From positions 252,053-316,052 of the forward strand of contig CBFIBS010000002.1 in NCBI GenBank assembly GCA_965660945.1: a DNA stretch of 64,000 nucleotides. Reading direction: 5' to 3'. Numbering within the stretch: position 1 is the first letter of the stretch; each line of letters begins with the position of its first letter. This document shows positions 1 through 8,222 of the stretch, in pieces. This stretch comes from UBA7985 sp002711265 (GTDB taxonomy: Bacteria; Pseudomonadota; Alphaproteobacteria; UBA7985). Under the pieces are notes generated by a model, which saw only the letters and a program-made list of their open reading frames with translations, had not been told where the DNA came from and made no database searches. A program made the translations under genes and the position numbers.

Positions 1-820
1 GGCAGGCGATGATGTTCACCCCGCGATGGCGCAGGCCCAGCGATTTAAGCAGGTCGAAGCCGACGTGTACCTCTTCCACCGGGTCGGCAGACAGGCTGAC
101 GCGGATGGTATCACCGATCCCCGACCAAAGCAGGTTCCCCAGCCCGATCGCGCTCTTCACCGTGCCCAGCCGCGCCGGTCCAGCCTCGGTGATACCCAGG
201 TGAAAGGGGTAGTCGCAGGCCTCGGCCAACCCGGCATAGGCAGCGACGGCGAGGAAGACGTCACTGGCCTTCACAGAGATCTTAATCTCGTGGAAATCGC
301 AGTCCTCAAGCAGCTTAATGGAGTTGAGTGCACTTTCTACCAGCGCCTCGGGACAGGGCTCGCCGTACTTTTCCAGCAACGGGCGCTCGAGCGAACCGCC
401 ATTGACCCCGATGCGGATTGAGCAGCCGTTGGCCTTAGCGGCCTGTACGACTTCCATCACCCGCTGTTTGCTGCCGATGTTACCGGGGTTGATGCGCAGG
501 CAGGCCGCGCCCTTGTCGGCCGCTTCCAGCGCACGGCGGTAGTGAAAGTGGATGTCAGCGACCAACGGCACCGAAACGGCTTTGACGATCTGATCAAATT
601 TTTCGGTCGACTCTTCGTCCGGGCAGGACACACGGACGATGTCTGCGCCAGCGTCCTCAAGCGACCTGATCTGGGCGATGGTTGCCTGCACGTCAGGGGT
701 CGGTGTGTTGGTCATGGATTGCACGGTTATGGGAGAATCGCCCCCGACCGGAACCGAGCCCACCATGATTTTCCGAGTCGTTCGCCGCTCAATGTCCCGC
801 CAGGGCCTGATTGACGACAT
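1..820 (-). CDS. ispG: 4-hydroxy-3-methylbut-2-enyl-diphosphate synthase IspG, 3' end cut by window edge
   Basis: Reading the minus strand from ATG at 818-820 gives an open frame that runs off the left edge. It starts MSSIRPWRDIERRTTRKIMV and contains the IspG signatures ITVQSMTNTPT, GADIVRVSCPDEE, PLVADIHFHYRRA, CLRINPGNIG and IRIGVNGGSLE. IspG (GcpE) is the 4Fe-4S enzyme that makes HMBPP from MEcPP in the non-mevalonate isoprenoid pathway. A Shine-Dalgarno sequence (AGGAGA) sits 7 nt upstream of the ATG. About 273 residues are visible, covering the TIM-barrel part. The C-terminal cysteines that hold the cluster lie outside the window. It is transcribed away from the LpoA-like gene. Confidence 0.96.
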   Translation of the reverse strand, partial: MSSIRPWRDIERRTTRKIMVGSVPVGGDSPITVQSMTNTPTPDVQATIAQIRSLEDAGADIVRVSCPDEESTEKFDQIVKAVSVPLVADIHFHYRRALEAADKGAACLRINPGNIGSKQRVMEVVQAAKANGCSIRIGVNGGSLERPLLEKYGEPCPEALVESALNSIKLLEDCDFHEIKISVKASDVFLAVAAYAGLAEACDYPFHLGITEAGPARLGTVKSAIGLGNLLWSGIGDTIRVSLSADPVEEVHVGFDLLKSLGLRHRGVNIIAC

Positions 821-867
821 AATTTGCTCTCCTGACGCTCTTTTTTGCTTGATTGTGGGTAGATGAT

Positions 868-896
868 TTCAAACCTGAGTGACTACGACGTATAAT
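868..896 (+). promoter_or_regulatory. candidate sigma-70-type promoter for the LpoA-like gene
   Basis: A perfect TATAAT hexamer at 891-896 is preceded, with a 17-nt spacer, by TTCAAA (868-873), which matches TTGACA at 4 of 6 positions. It lies in the AT-rich gap between divergent ispG and the LpoA-like gene and points toward the latter, leaving a leader of roughly 165 nt. This is inferred from the motif only. Confidence 0.4.
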
Positions 897-1066
897 TTAC
901 GATCGATTTGATTCCAGAGTTTCCTCTCGCCGCGCAAGCGACTAAAGTGCGATTAATGGGCGAATTTCTCGTCCTTTTTTATCGTTTTTAGAGCTCTCGC
1001 TGGGATGTATCAGTGTTTCGATGCGTATATAGGTCACAGAGCACCAGAAACGACGAGAACGAGGTT

Positions 1067-2569
1067 ATGATAGGCGTTTTGGCGCATAGATTGGAAGGCA
1101 GCTTCAAGCAATGTCGGCATGCTCTGGCTAGCGGCATCGTCCTTGTGCTTGCCTTGGTACTGTCTGGCTGTGTCACTTCGACCTACGTCACCGCAGATGG
1201 GCAAGAACGTGTTGGCGTCATCGAAGAGCAGACCGAATACCGCACGGTCATGACTCCTTCCGGCCTGCGTGTGCTGACCCCCGATGGCGTGCTGGTGGAC
1301 CCGAACGAAGCGCCTTCTACTGCAAACATCCAGCAGGCAACGCAGTCTTCCATACCGCGGGTCGCGCTGCTGTTGCCAGTGACCGGCGAACTTGCCTCCA
1401 TCGGCACCGCCATGAAGAATGGCGTAGACCTCGCCATCAAGGACGCAGGCATCCCCGGCACATTCGAAGCCCGGCTCTACGACACGCAGTCAACCAACCC
1501 CGGCGCGCTTTCTGCCGCGCGGCAGGCGGTCTCCGAGGGCGCTACTCTGATCCTTGGGCCTCTTCGTGGCGAAGCACTTCCGACGGTAGCTCAGGTCGCT
1601 GCAAGCCGAGGGATCAATGTCGTCAGCTTCAGCAATGATATCACCCGAGTCAGCAACAATGCCTACGTCATGGGCATTACCCCAGAAGCCGTGACCAAGC
1701 GCGTTCTGAGCTATGCCGCGCAGCAGGGATACAGACGGGTCGCCGTCGTGGCGCCGTCGGACACATATGGCCTGGCAGCGGCAGATGCCGCCAATGGACT
1801 GGCACGGTTCCTCGGCACGAACGTGGTCCTGACCGAGACTTACCCGGCCAACGCGGCCGACCGTCCCGGGCGGACAGCCGTGGCCCAAAGGGTCGGTGAA
1901 CAGGCCGACATGTTCGACGCCATCTATCTGCCCGACACGCAGGAGGCCGGCGACATGGCCTCGCTGCTTTACTTCTACGGCGTTGAGCCACGTCGGGTGC
2001 GCTTCCTCGGTGTTCCAGTCTGGGATCAGCAAGCCAACGATCTGATTTCGGAACAGGCGCTGGTTGGTGCTTTCTACGCCTCTCCCGCCGAAGCTAGGTT
2101 CGGCGCTTTCCAGCGGGACTATCAGGCAGCCTACAACAGCGACCCCCATCCGCTGTCTTCCGTTGCCTACGACGGCATGAGCATGGCACTCGACATCGCT
2201 GGTCGTATGCCGATGACGCGCTACCTCGCCAACGAACTTGAACAACCGCAGGGCTTCAGCGGGATTGACGGACCCTTTGCCCTGCGCCCGGACAAGCGCG
2301 TCGAACGCGGTATGGCCATCAAGCGCATCAGCAGCCTCGGTCTGGAACTAATCGAAGACGCGCCAACGTCGCTGTATCAACGTAACGTGACGGCTACGAC
2401 GGCCAATATAATTAGCGCTGAGGGCCAGAGCGCCACGGTGGCTGTACCAACAGCAACCTCGACCTACACCACGACAACGATCACTCGAACCGAAACTCGG
2501 CTTCCACCTGAAGAAGGTGGATGGATCGGACGCGGTGAGAACAGGGTCTGGGTCCCGGCCAACCGCTAA
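1067..2569 (+). CDS. LpoA/LppC-like lipoprotein, penicillin-binding protein activator family
   Basis: This is a 500-residue lipoprotein. The N-terminus has a charged start, a hydrophobic core and a lipobox LSGC, so it should be lipidated and exported. Residues of about 90-430 form a type I periplasmic-binding fold, with RVALLLPVTGELASIGTAMK, a LILGPLRGEA segment and a RVAVVAPSDTYG segment. This matches the LpoA/YraM family, whose enterobacterial members activate class A penicillin-binding proteins from the outer membrane. A Leu/Ile/Val amino-acid sensor role is a less likely alternative. The C-terminal tail is threonine-rich. I chose ATG 1067 because AGAACGAGG precedes it and the lipobox then falls at a normal distance; upstream in-frame codons would add an unsuitable extension. 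Confidence 0.82.
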   Translation: MIGVLAHRLEGSFKQCRHALASGIVLVLALVLSGCVTSTYVTADGQERVGVIEEQTEYRTVMTPSGLRVLTPDGVLVDPNEAPSTANIQQATQSSIPRVALLLPVTGELASIGTAMKNGVDLAIKDAGIPGTFEARLYDTQSTNPGALSAARQAVSEGATLILGPLRGEALPTVAQVAASRGINVVSFSNDITRVSNNAYVMGITPEAVTKRVLSYAAQQGYRRVAVVAPSDTYGLAAADAANGLARFLGTNVVLTETYPANAADRPGRTAVAQRVGEQADMFDAIYLPDTQEAGDMASLLYFYGVEPRRVRFLGVPVWDQQANDLISEQALVGAFYASPAEARFGAFQRDYQAAYNSDPHPLSSVAYDGMSMALDIAGRMPMTRYLANELEQPQGFSGIDGPFALRPDKRVERGMAIKRISSLGLELIEDAPTSLYQRNVTATTANIISAEGQSATVAVPTATSTYTTTTITRTETRLPPEEGGWIGRGENRVWVPANR

Positions 2570-2886
2570 TCCACGCCAGCGGGATCTGACCTGCTCTCTC
2601 GCCATTTGCTTCTACAATGCAGCGGGTCGCGATCCTGACTGGATACAGTGACCTGTTCGCGAAGAGCTGCCCTTCTACGCTGATAAAAATGATGGCCCTT
2701 TTCAGGCCTTTAGCGCATTTTTCTCTTGTATCTGTTTAAAATTCGTTTTATACGAATGGAGAATTTTATGGCGCCTCGTCGTTATACGAGTTTTTTCAAT
2801 GACTTGTGACAGGGCCGGACGAGCCGGTTTCCAATTTTCGGGAAACTTCATCCGGTCGTGGTTCATGTCGCTCTGGATACGAGAAA
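2570..2886 (+). other. AT-rich intergenic region with hairpins and a possible micro-ORF
   Basis: There is no full gene in these 317 bases. Two small perfect inverted repeats occur: ATTCGT-5 nt-ACGAAT at 2741-2757, and CTCGT-6 nt-ACGAG at 2775-2790. The second is followed by six T (2791-2796), so it could act as a weak intrinsic terminator on the plus strand. The composition is much richer in A+T than the flanks, as expected for a promoter and leader of the downstream surface-protein gene. Confidence 0.5.
2768..2809 (+). CDS. possible 13-codon leader peptide upstream of the surface-protein gene
   Basis: An ATG at 2768 opens a 13-residue frame (MAPRRYTSFFNDL, then TGA at 2807-2809). GGAG precedes the start codon with a 7-nt spacer. 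The hairpin and T-run at 2775-2796 lie inside it, so ribosome position could affect hairpin formation. No function can be assigned, and it may be a chance frame. Confidence 0.22.
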   Translation: MAPRRYTSFFNDL

Positions 2887-5517
2887 ATGAATACGATATT
2901 TCATACCAAAAGAGCAATTAGCTCTGCACGTCCTTCGTTCGTTCGTAAGGGTCTTTTCTCCGCCGTCGCGGGTAGCGCGCTGTTCGCCGGAGAAGCGCTG
3001 AGCCATACCGTCTTTGTCGCAAAGCCCACCGATGGCACGACCAGCGGCCCCTTCTTCGGTGGTACCATGACCGACATCGGCGAGGAGGTGCCTCACGTGC
3101 ACCCCAGTATCGGTGAGCAGACCTCGACCATCGACGGCCTGACAGATGGCCTCGCCTCCTCGCGCGGTAGTGCAGCGCCCGGTGTGCTGAGCGTCTACCC
3201 CACAGACCAGCAGGTGCAGGACTGGAATAGCTACAGCGGTGTTGAACTGGGCGGTGTCGAGACGGCTTCGACCACTCCAGTCTTCATGCCAACGTCCGAG
3301 GTGCGCACCACGCAGGTTACGCTGCTTAACCCGACTGAAACGGCGCAGCTCAACAACGCTGAAACCACCGTCACGACCAAGAACTTCCGCAACGTCCAGT
3401 CGGACGTGCTGCGTACCGAAAAACTCAGCGATGGCAGCCTCGCACTGACGCTCAAAGACGGTGAACTGATGACCGCCAGTGCCGGTGACTACGCCTTCAA
3501 CGGCGGAGACGTCTGGCTGGCGTCCAGCATCGCCGGCGACCTCGGCATGGTCACGGAAACCACCTCGATCCTCTCCAGCGTTTCAGGCGGTGGTCTCGGC
3601 GGCTGGGGTCCGCTCGCCGCTGGCGTCGCTGGCATAGGTGCACTGGGCCTCGGGGCGGCGGCCCTCACCGGCAACCTCTCTAACCCCTTCGCCCGCGATG
3701 ACGAAGAGGCAGGGGGAACCGATACCAATGCGGACGACACCAGCGGTGGCGATAATGTCAGCGAGGGGGATTCTGATGACGTCACCGGTGACAATGACGC
3801 TGCTGCCGCTGAGGACGTCGTTGAAGAAGAAATTGACGATGGCATCGACCCTGAATTCGAGATCACCAACACCGATCCCGATAACGAAGGCCCCTCGGCG
3901 CTCAAGTTTTCCGAATTTTTCAACAGCACTGGCAGCTACAACCTGGTGGAACAGGACACCATCATCGGTACGCTTTCCGCGGATGACCCCGAGGGCGACG
4001 AGTTGCAGTACCGCATCGACAGCCAGAAGCTGGGGTCCACGGATACCAAAATCTTCGCGATCAACGAAGAAAACCAGTTGATCCTGAAGGAGCGTCCTGA
4101 CTACAGCCAGCCAGGCAACGACGCCGACGGGACCCTGTTCGACCACAACAAAGCGACTGTCGTGATCGAGGTATCGGACGGCTCCGCGCTGACCGAATTC
4201 CGGACCTTTGAGTTCAACATCACCAACTCGATCGACGACGACGCGCCTCTGCAGTACGTGCGTGAGGCCGATATCACGCGTCTGAGCTACAATGGCCAGA
4301 ACAGCACGCAGTCCGGGGCTGCAGACAGCACCGACTGGCTGCCGTTTATGGACGAGGCTGAGTACGCCAAGGGCGGCACGGGCGAGCACTTGATCGCGTC
4401 GATCCACAGCGAAGACCCATCGACTTTCTCCGTGCACAAGATAAACGGCGAAGGAGGTTTCTCCGGCACGGAAAACTACTCCGTCAAGGACCCGAGCAAT
4501 ATCGATGAGAAGTACCACATCCACGAGGTCATCGCGATCGACATGGATGACATTGATGGCGATGGGAACCTTGATATCGCGGTTGCGGGTCGAGGTGGTA
4601 CCAGCGGCGATGATTCGGTGGTTCAAATCTGGGAAGCAGGAAGCACGGGTGTATTCAGCTTCCAGACCGCCGACAAGGATTCCGAACCGGCGTCCGTACG
4701 GGATGTCATCATCGGCCATTTCAATAAGGATAACACGGGTCAGGAAACCTCGGTCACCAACATGAAGAAGATAATGGTGATCGGCGGTGGCACGGACAAC
4801 GTGGCCTCTGAAGACGCGCTCTATACCGTGGCCTTTGTCGAAAACCAGTACAAGATCGAAGGCACCCAGCTGCAGGGCAACTGGCACTTCGACGAGGTCG
4901 AGAGCATGATTCTCAACGGTGTCGAGTATTCGATTGGTACCTATGGCACCAGCGATGGCACGGGCATCGGCATGGCGTCGATCGAAGACGGCTCCAAGGG
5001 GATCGTCAGCGCCGGAGCCGGGATCAAGCACAACGACGTGGCAATCATCAACAACATCGTGTTCACCGCGACTGACGAGGGTATCTACTACAACAAGGCC
5101 TTCCACTCTCACATGGACACGCCTGAAGCTGTCTCCATCTCCAACGACGGCATGCACGTCAGCGATATCAAAGCCAGCCAGATTGAATCGGGCAACTTTG
5201 ACGGTGACGCCGATCTGGAACTCGCGGTGCTCGACGTTCTGGACCAGACCCCAGTCATTCGATTCTTCGATGTCGACCCGACCAACCCGCAAGTGCTGAC
5301 CCAGATGTACACCACCGAGCCTGTGCCCGGAGCCGCCGAACTGCTGGTTATCCCAGGCAGTATCGAGGAGTCAGATCGGGACGAGGGTAACATCGGGGCC
5401 GACGAACTGCTGGTCGGTATCAGCCAAGCAGGTACGTCGACCTACTTCATCGGTGACGACGAGATGACCCAGACCTGGAACGGGTCGATCATCTTCTACG
5501 ATCACACATCGCTTTAG
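2887..5517 (+). CDS. large secreted or surface protein with acidic linker, cadherin-like region and FG-GAP-like motifs
   Basis: This is an 876-residue protein that I do not recognise as a named family. The N-terminus has a basic stretch and hydrophobic segment (GLFSAVAGSALFAG) that looks like a signal peptide. Residues of about 235-262 are a Gly/Ala-rich hydrophobic stretch (GGWGPLAAGVAGIGALGLG), similar to segments in large RTX/BapA-type adhesins. Residues of about 271-325 are a strongly acidic Asp/Glu linker. Residues of about 350-450 look like a cadherin-type beta domain (TLSADDPEGDELQYRI, FEFNITN). FG-GAP/VCBS-like calcium motifs appear near 555 (DIDGDGNLDIAV) and 775 (FDGDADLELAV). ATG 2887 was chosen because GAGAAA precedes it and the signal segment then sits at the N-terminus; a GTG at 2806 is in frame but lacks an SD. 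An extracellular calcium-binding role is inferred. Confidence 0.75.
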   Translation: MNTIFHTKRAISSARPSFVRKGLFSAVAGSALFAGEALSHTVFVAKPTDGTTSGPFFGGTMTDIGEEVPHVHPSIGEQTSTIDGLTDGLASSRGSAAPGVLSVYPTDQQVQDWNSYSGVELGGVETASTTPVFMPTSEVRTTQVTLLNPTETAQLNNAETTVTTKNFRNVQSDVLRTEKLSDGSLALTLKDGELMTASAGDYAFNGGDVWLASSIAGDLGMVTETTSILSSVSGGGLGGWGPLAAGVAGIGALGLGAAALTGNLSNPFARDDEEAGGTDTNADDTSGGDNVSEGDSDDVTGDNDAAAAEDVVEEEIDDGIDPEFEITNTDPDNEGPSALKFSEFFNSTGSYNLVEQDTIIGTLSADDPEGDELQYRIDSQKLGSTDTKIFAINEENQLILKERPDYSQPGNDADGTLFDHNKATVVIEVSDGSALTEFRTFEFNITNSIDDDAPLQYVREADITRLSYNGQNSTQSGAADSTDWLPFMDEAEYAKGGTGEHLIASIHSEDPSTFSVHKINGEGGFSGTENYSVKDPSNIDEKYHIHEVIAIDMDDIDGDGNLDIAVAGRGGTSGDDSVVQIWEAGSTGVFSFQTADKDSEPASVRDVIIGHFNKDNTGQETSVTNMKKIMVIGGGTDNVASEDALYTVAFVENQYKIEGTQLQGNWHFDEVESMILNGVEYSIGTYGTSDGTGIGMASIEDGSKGIVSAGAGIKHNDVAIINNIVFTATDEGIYYNKAFHSHMDTPEAVSISNDGMHVSDIKASQIESGNFDGDADLELAVLDVLDQTPVIRFFDVDPTNPQVLTQMYTTEPVPGAAELLVIPGSIEESDRDEGNIGADELLVGISQAGTSTYFIGDDEMTQTWNGSIIFYDHTSL

Positions 5518-5533
5518 GGCGTCTATACGGCGG

Positions 5534-5567
5534 TGGGCTACAAGGTCGGGTCAGACCTTGTAGCCCA
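5534..5567. terminator. perfect 14-bp inverted repeat between convergent genes
   Basis: TGGGCTACAAGGTC (5534-5547), a 6-nt loop and GACCTTGTAGCCCA (5554-5567) form a perfect stem. The right arm is the last codons of the minus-strand Lrp gene, and the left arm lies just past the end of the surface-protein gene. There is no long T-run on either side. A bidirectional stem that ends or protects both transcripts is the likely role. Confidence 0.6.
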
Positions 5568-6012
5568 TCCACTTCTTGACCCCGCGCAGAATCAGTTTGG
5601 ACTCGATTTGGGTTACGCCCGGCATGTGGGCAATCTGCCGATGGACCTCTTCATAGTGGCTTGTATCGCGGGCTGAGACACGCAGCGAATAATCCGCCCG
5701 TCCAGCCATCAGATAGCATTCCAGCACCGATGAATTGTCCCTTGCCGCGCGTTCGAAGGACTCGAGGTCTTCCTCCGCCTGCGAGACCAGCGACACGTCG
5801 ACAATGAAATGCAAATCCAGCCCCAGCATCTTCGGACTGAGACGGGCGGCGTAGCCCTCGATCACCCCGGCCTTCTGCAGCTGCAGCACCCGGCGGTGAC
5901 AGGCCGATGACGACAGCCCAACGCGCTCGCCCAGTTCCGCCATCGACATCCGGCTGTCGCGCTGCAAAGCCGTCAGAATCGCGCGGTCGATGCTGTCCAG
6001 TTCGGCTGTCAT
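5551..6012 (-). CDS. Lrp/AsnC-family transcriptional regulator
   Basis: This 153-residue protein has an N-terminal winged helix-turn-helix (LDSIDRAILTALQRDSRMSM, then VGLSSSACHRRVLQLQKAGVI) and a C-terminal RAM ligand-binding domain (VLECYLMAGRADYSLRVSARD). Lrp/AsnC proteins sense amino acids or related small molecules and usually act as octamers. The start is ATG 6012 because GGGAGA lies about 8 nt upstream; an in-frame ATG 24 nt earlier has no comparable site. The next gene on the same strand is a TauE/SafE-type exporter some 90 nt further upstream, so it could be a target, but no operator was identified. Confidence 0.9.
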   Translation of the reverse strand: MTAELDSIDRAILTALQRDSRMSMAELGERVGLSSSACHRRVLQLQKAGVIEGYAARLSPKMLGLDLHFIVDVSLVSQAEEDLESFERAARDNSSVLECYLMAGRADYSLRVSARDTSHYEEVHRQIAHMPGVTQIESKLILRGVKKWMGYKV

Positions 6013-6100
6013 CCCATCGTCTCCCTGTTTTCTCACTGATAGTCGCAGATTTTCCCGCGAAAAAGCAAGGCGGAGGGCCAGAAATGCACCGTAATCTGGT

Positions 6101-6940
6101 TCAGGCGGCGAAAGCCTTCCAGAACGTCCGCAGCGCGACGACGATCAGGAACAGGCTGAACAGTCGTTTGGTCAGCCTCCCGTCGAGGCGGTGGGTCAGC
6201 CGCGCGCCGATCGGCGCCATGTAGATGGTGAAGGGAATCATCAGCGCCAGTGCGATCAGATTGACGTACCCCAGCGACAGCGGCGGCAAGCCGTCCTTGG
6301 TCCAGCCGATGATCATGAAGCCTGCTGTCGCCGGGATCGAAATGATCACCCCCACCCCGGCCGAGGTCGCAATCGCCCGCTTGATATCGACCCCGCAGAG
6401 CGACATGAACACGTTGTTGGTGACGCCCCCGCCAATGCCCATCAGCGTGGAGGTGCTGCCGATGAAAAGTCCAGCCGCCTGCGGCAACGGGGCACCGGGC
6501 AGCGTCGAGCGCAGGGTCAGATCGGGCGAGGCGAAGAACTGATACAGGCCGACCACCAGCGCGATCACGCCGAACACCAGCATCAGCCCGCTGGCGTCGA
6601 GCACCCGCGCCAGCCCGAGACCGCCGATCACGCCAATGACAATGAAAGGCAGGTACTGCCGCAGCAGCCCCATCTCGATCTTGCCCGATCGATAGTGGGT
6701 GCGGGCCGAGACCAGCGAGGTCGGGATGATGATGGCGAGCGACGTGCCCACGGCAATGTGCTGCGCGTGGATCGGGTCGGAACCTCGCAGGCCAAGGCCG
6801 AACAGTTCCGTCAGGATCGGCACCATGACGATCCCGCCACCGACCCCGAACAGCCCAGCGATGAATCCTGCGACCACGGCACCGCCGGTCAGAACAGCGG
6901 CGAAAAACAGAATGTCTGAGAGCGGGATATCAAGAAACAC
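6101..6940 (-). CDS. TSUP/TauE-SafE family membrane transporter
   Basis: This 279-residue membrane protein has about eight hydrophobic helices and the glycine-rich family repeats GFIAGLFGVGGGIVMVP and STLMGIGGGVTNN. TSUP members move sulfite, sulfoacetate or other anions out of the cell; the substrate here is not shown. The start is GTG (6938-6940), preceded by GAGGA at 7 nt. It lies upstream of the Lrp-type regulator on the same strand. Confidence 0.9.
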   Translation of the reverse strand: MFLDIPLSDILFFAAVLTGGAVVAGFIAGLFGVGGGIVMVPILTELFGLGLRGSDPIHAQHIAVGTSLAIIIPTSLVSARTHYRSGKIEMGLLRQYLPFIVIGVIGGLGLARVLDASGLMLVFGVIALVVGLYQFFASPDLTLRSTLPGAPLPQAAGLFIGSTSTLMGIGGGVTNNVFMSLCGVDIKRAIATSAGVGVIISIPATAGFMIIGWTKDGLPPLSLGYVNLIALALMIPFTIYMAPIGARLTHRLDGRLTKRLFSLFLIVVALRTFWKAFAA

Positions 6941-7042
6941 GGCACTGTCCTCGGGCCAAAACCGGCTGCATGCCGCCCGGGACGGGCGACCTGCGGTTAG
7001 CGATAGGCCAGAGCAGCCACGCTTGCCAAGCGTCGCCGGGGC

Positions 7043-8017
7043 TTACCTGACCCGCCGTGGACGGAACAGGCGCTGCACCAGCGACTGACGGCGTTCACCT
7101 TCGCGGTAGAGCACGAACAGACCCGAACTGACGATGATGGCAATCCCGACCAGCGTCAGGGCATCCGGTACCTGCCGGAACAGCAGGAGGCCCCAGAGTA
7201 GGTTGTAGCCCAGCAAGCAGTACTCGAACGGCGCTGCAAAGGAGGGTTCGAGATTGCGGTAGGCCGCGGTCAGCATGATGAAGCCAATGGCCGAACCCAG
7301 CCCGATCCCGACCATGATCAGCACGTCTGCCCGGCTCGGCCAGACCCAGGCCTTGAGCAGCACTTCAAGGCCTTCGGGCGCGTGATCGACTGCCCAACCC
7401 TCACCGAAGATCGCCCAGAACAGCGCCCCGATGATCAGGTTCATGATCACAAAGGTTACGGACTGCACGGTCGTTGATTCGGTCCGGCCGAGCCAGTTGG
7501 TCATAAGCGCCGACAGGGCATAGAAAAACGCCGACGCGACCGCCATCAGCGCGGGCAGCAGCGGGATCTCGCCGACCCCGGGCTTAACGATAAAGACCAC
7601 GCCGACCAGACCGATGATCACCCCGGTCAGGCGCCGCCAGCCGATCGGCACCCGGGTCGTCACCCAGCTGAGGAAAGTAATGAACAGCGGTGCGGTAAAG
7701 TACAGCGACGTCGCCTGCGCAAAGTCGAGCCCCGCGAGCGCCAGATAGTAAGCCGTGTAGGACAGCGACAGCAGGCCACCGCGCAAGAACAGCTGCCAGA
7801 ACTTGGTGATCTGCATGTTCTTGCCCTGGTCAAAGGCAAAGCTGAGCAGGATCAACGGCCAGATGTTCACCAGACTGCGCACAAACACGATTTCGTGCAC
7901 GGGATAGCGCTTGGTGAGATCGGAGATCAGCACATCCTGAATGGAAAACAAAAACAGCCCCCCCAGCAGCATCAGCAGGGGGACGGTCGGCCGGTTTGCG
8001 CTGGCCGTGCTTGTCAT
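7043..8017 (-). CDS. EamA/DMT-superfamily transporter
   Basis: This is a 324-residue protein with about ten transmembrane helices arranged as two EamA repeats (LLGGLFLFSIQDVLIS... and ALMAVASAFFYALSALMTNW). The drug/metabolite transporter superfamily exports amino acids, riboflavin or other metabolites; no substrate can be inferred. ATG 8017 was chosen because GGGAG lies 9 nt upstream and the protein then begins just before the first helix. The longer frame to 8086 would add an unlikely His/Arg-rich leader. Confidence 0.9.
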   Translation of the reverse strand: MTSTASANRPTVPLLMLLGGLFLFSIQDVLISDLTKRYPVHEIVFVRSLVNIWPLILLSFAFDQGKNMQITKFWQLFLRGGLLSLSYTAYYLALAGLDFAQATSLYFTAPLFITFLSWVTTRVPIGWRRLTGVIIGLVGVVFIVKPGVGEIPLLPALMAVASAFFYALSALMTNWLGRTESTTVQSVTFVIMNLIIGALFWAIFGEGWAVDHAPEGLEVLLKAWVWPSRADVLIMVGIGLGSAIGFIMLTAAYRNLEPSFAAPFEYCLLGYNLLWGLLLFRQVPDALTLVGIAIIVSSGLFVLYREGERRQSLVQRLFRPRRVR

Positions 8018-8222
8018 GACCACAACTCCCGCAAGACGCCCCCTGTGGTGGTGGGGATAGGGCGTCAGTTGAGAACCGCAGAACACGCCTGTTTAAACGC
8101 ACGGTGGGACCGGGCAGCAGGATGAGTTCTGCCCCGCCCAATGCGGGCTTTCGATGCGCGAAGCTGTTGCATAAGCGACTGCGCCACCCCGAAGGCGACG
8201 CGGTTTCCATGCATGCAGAAAT

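Noticed and set aside
3583..5292. A 569-residue minus-strand frame opposite the surface protein
   Set aside because: It is Val/Asp-rich with no family motifs and lies fully opposite a gene with signal peptide and domain features. It is a codon-bias shadow.
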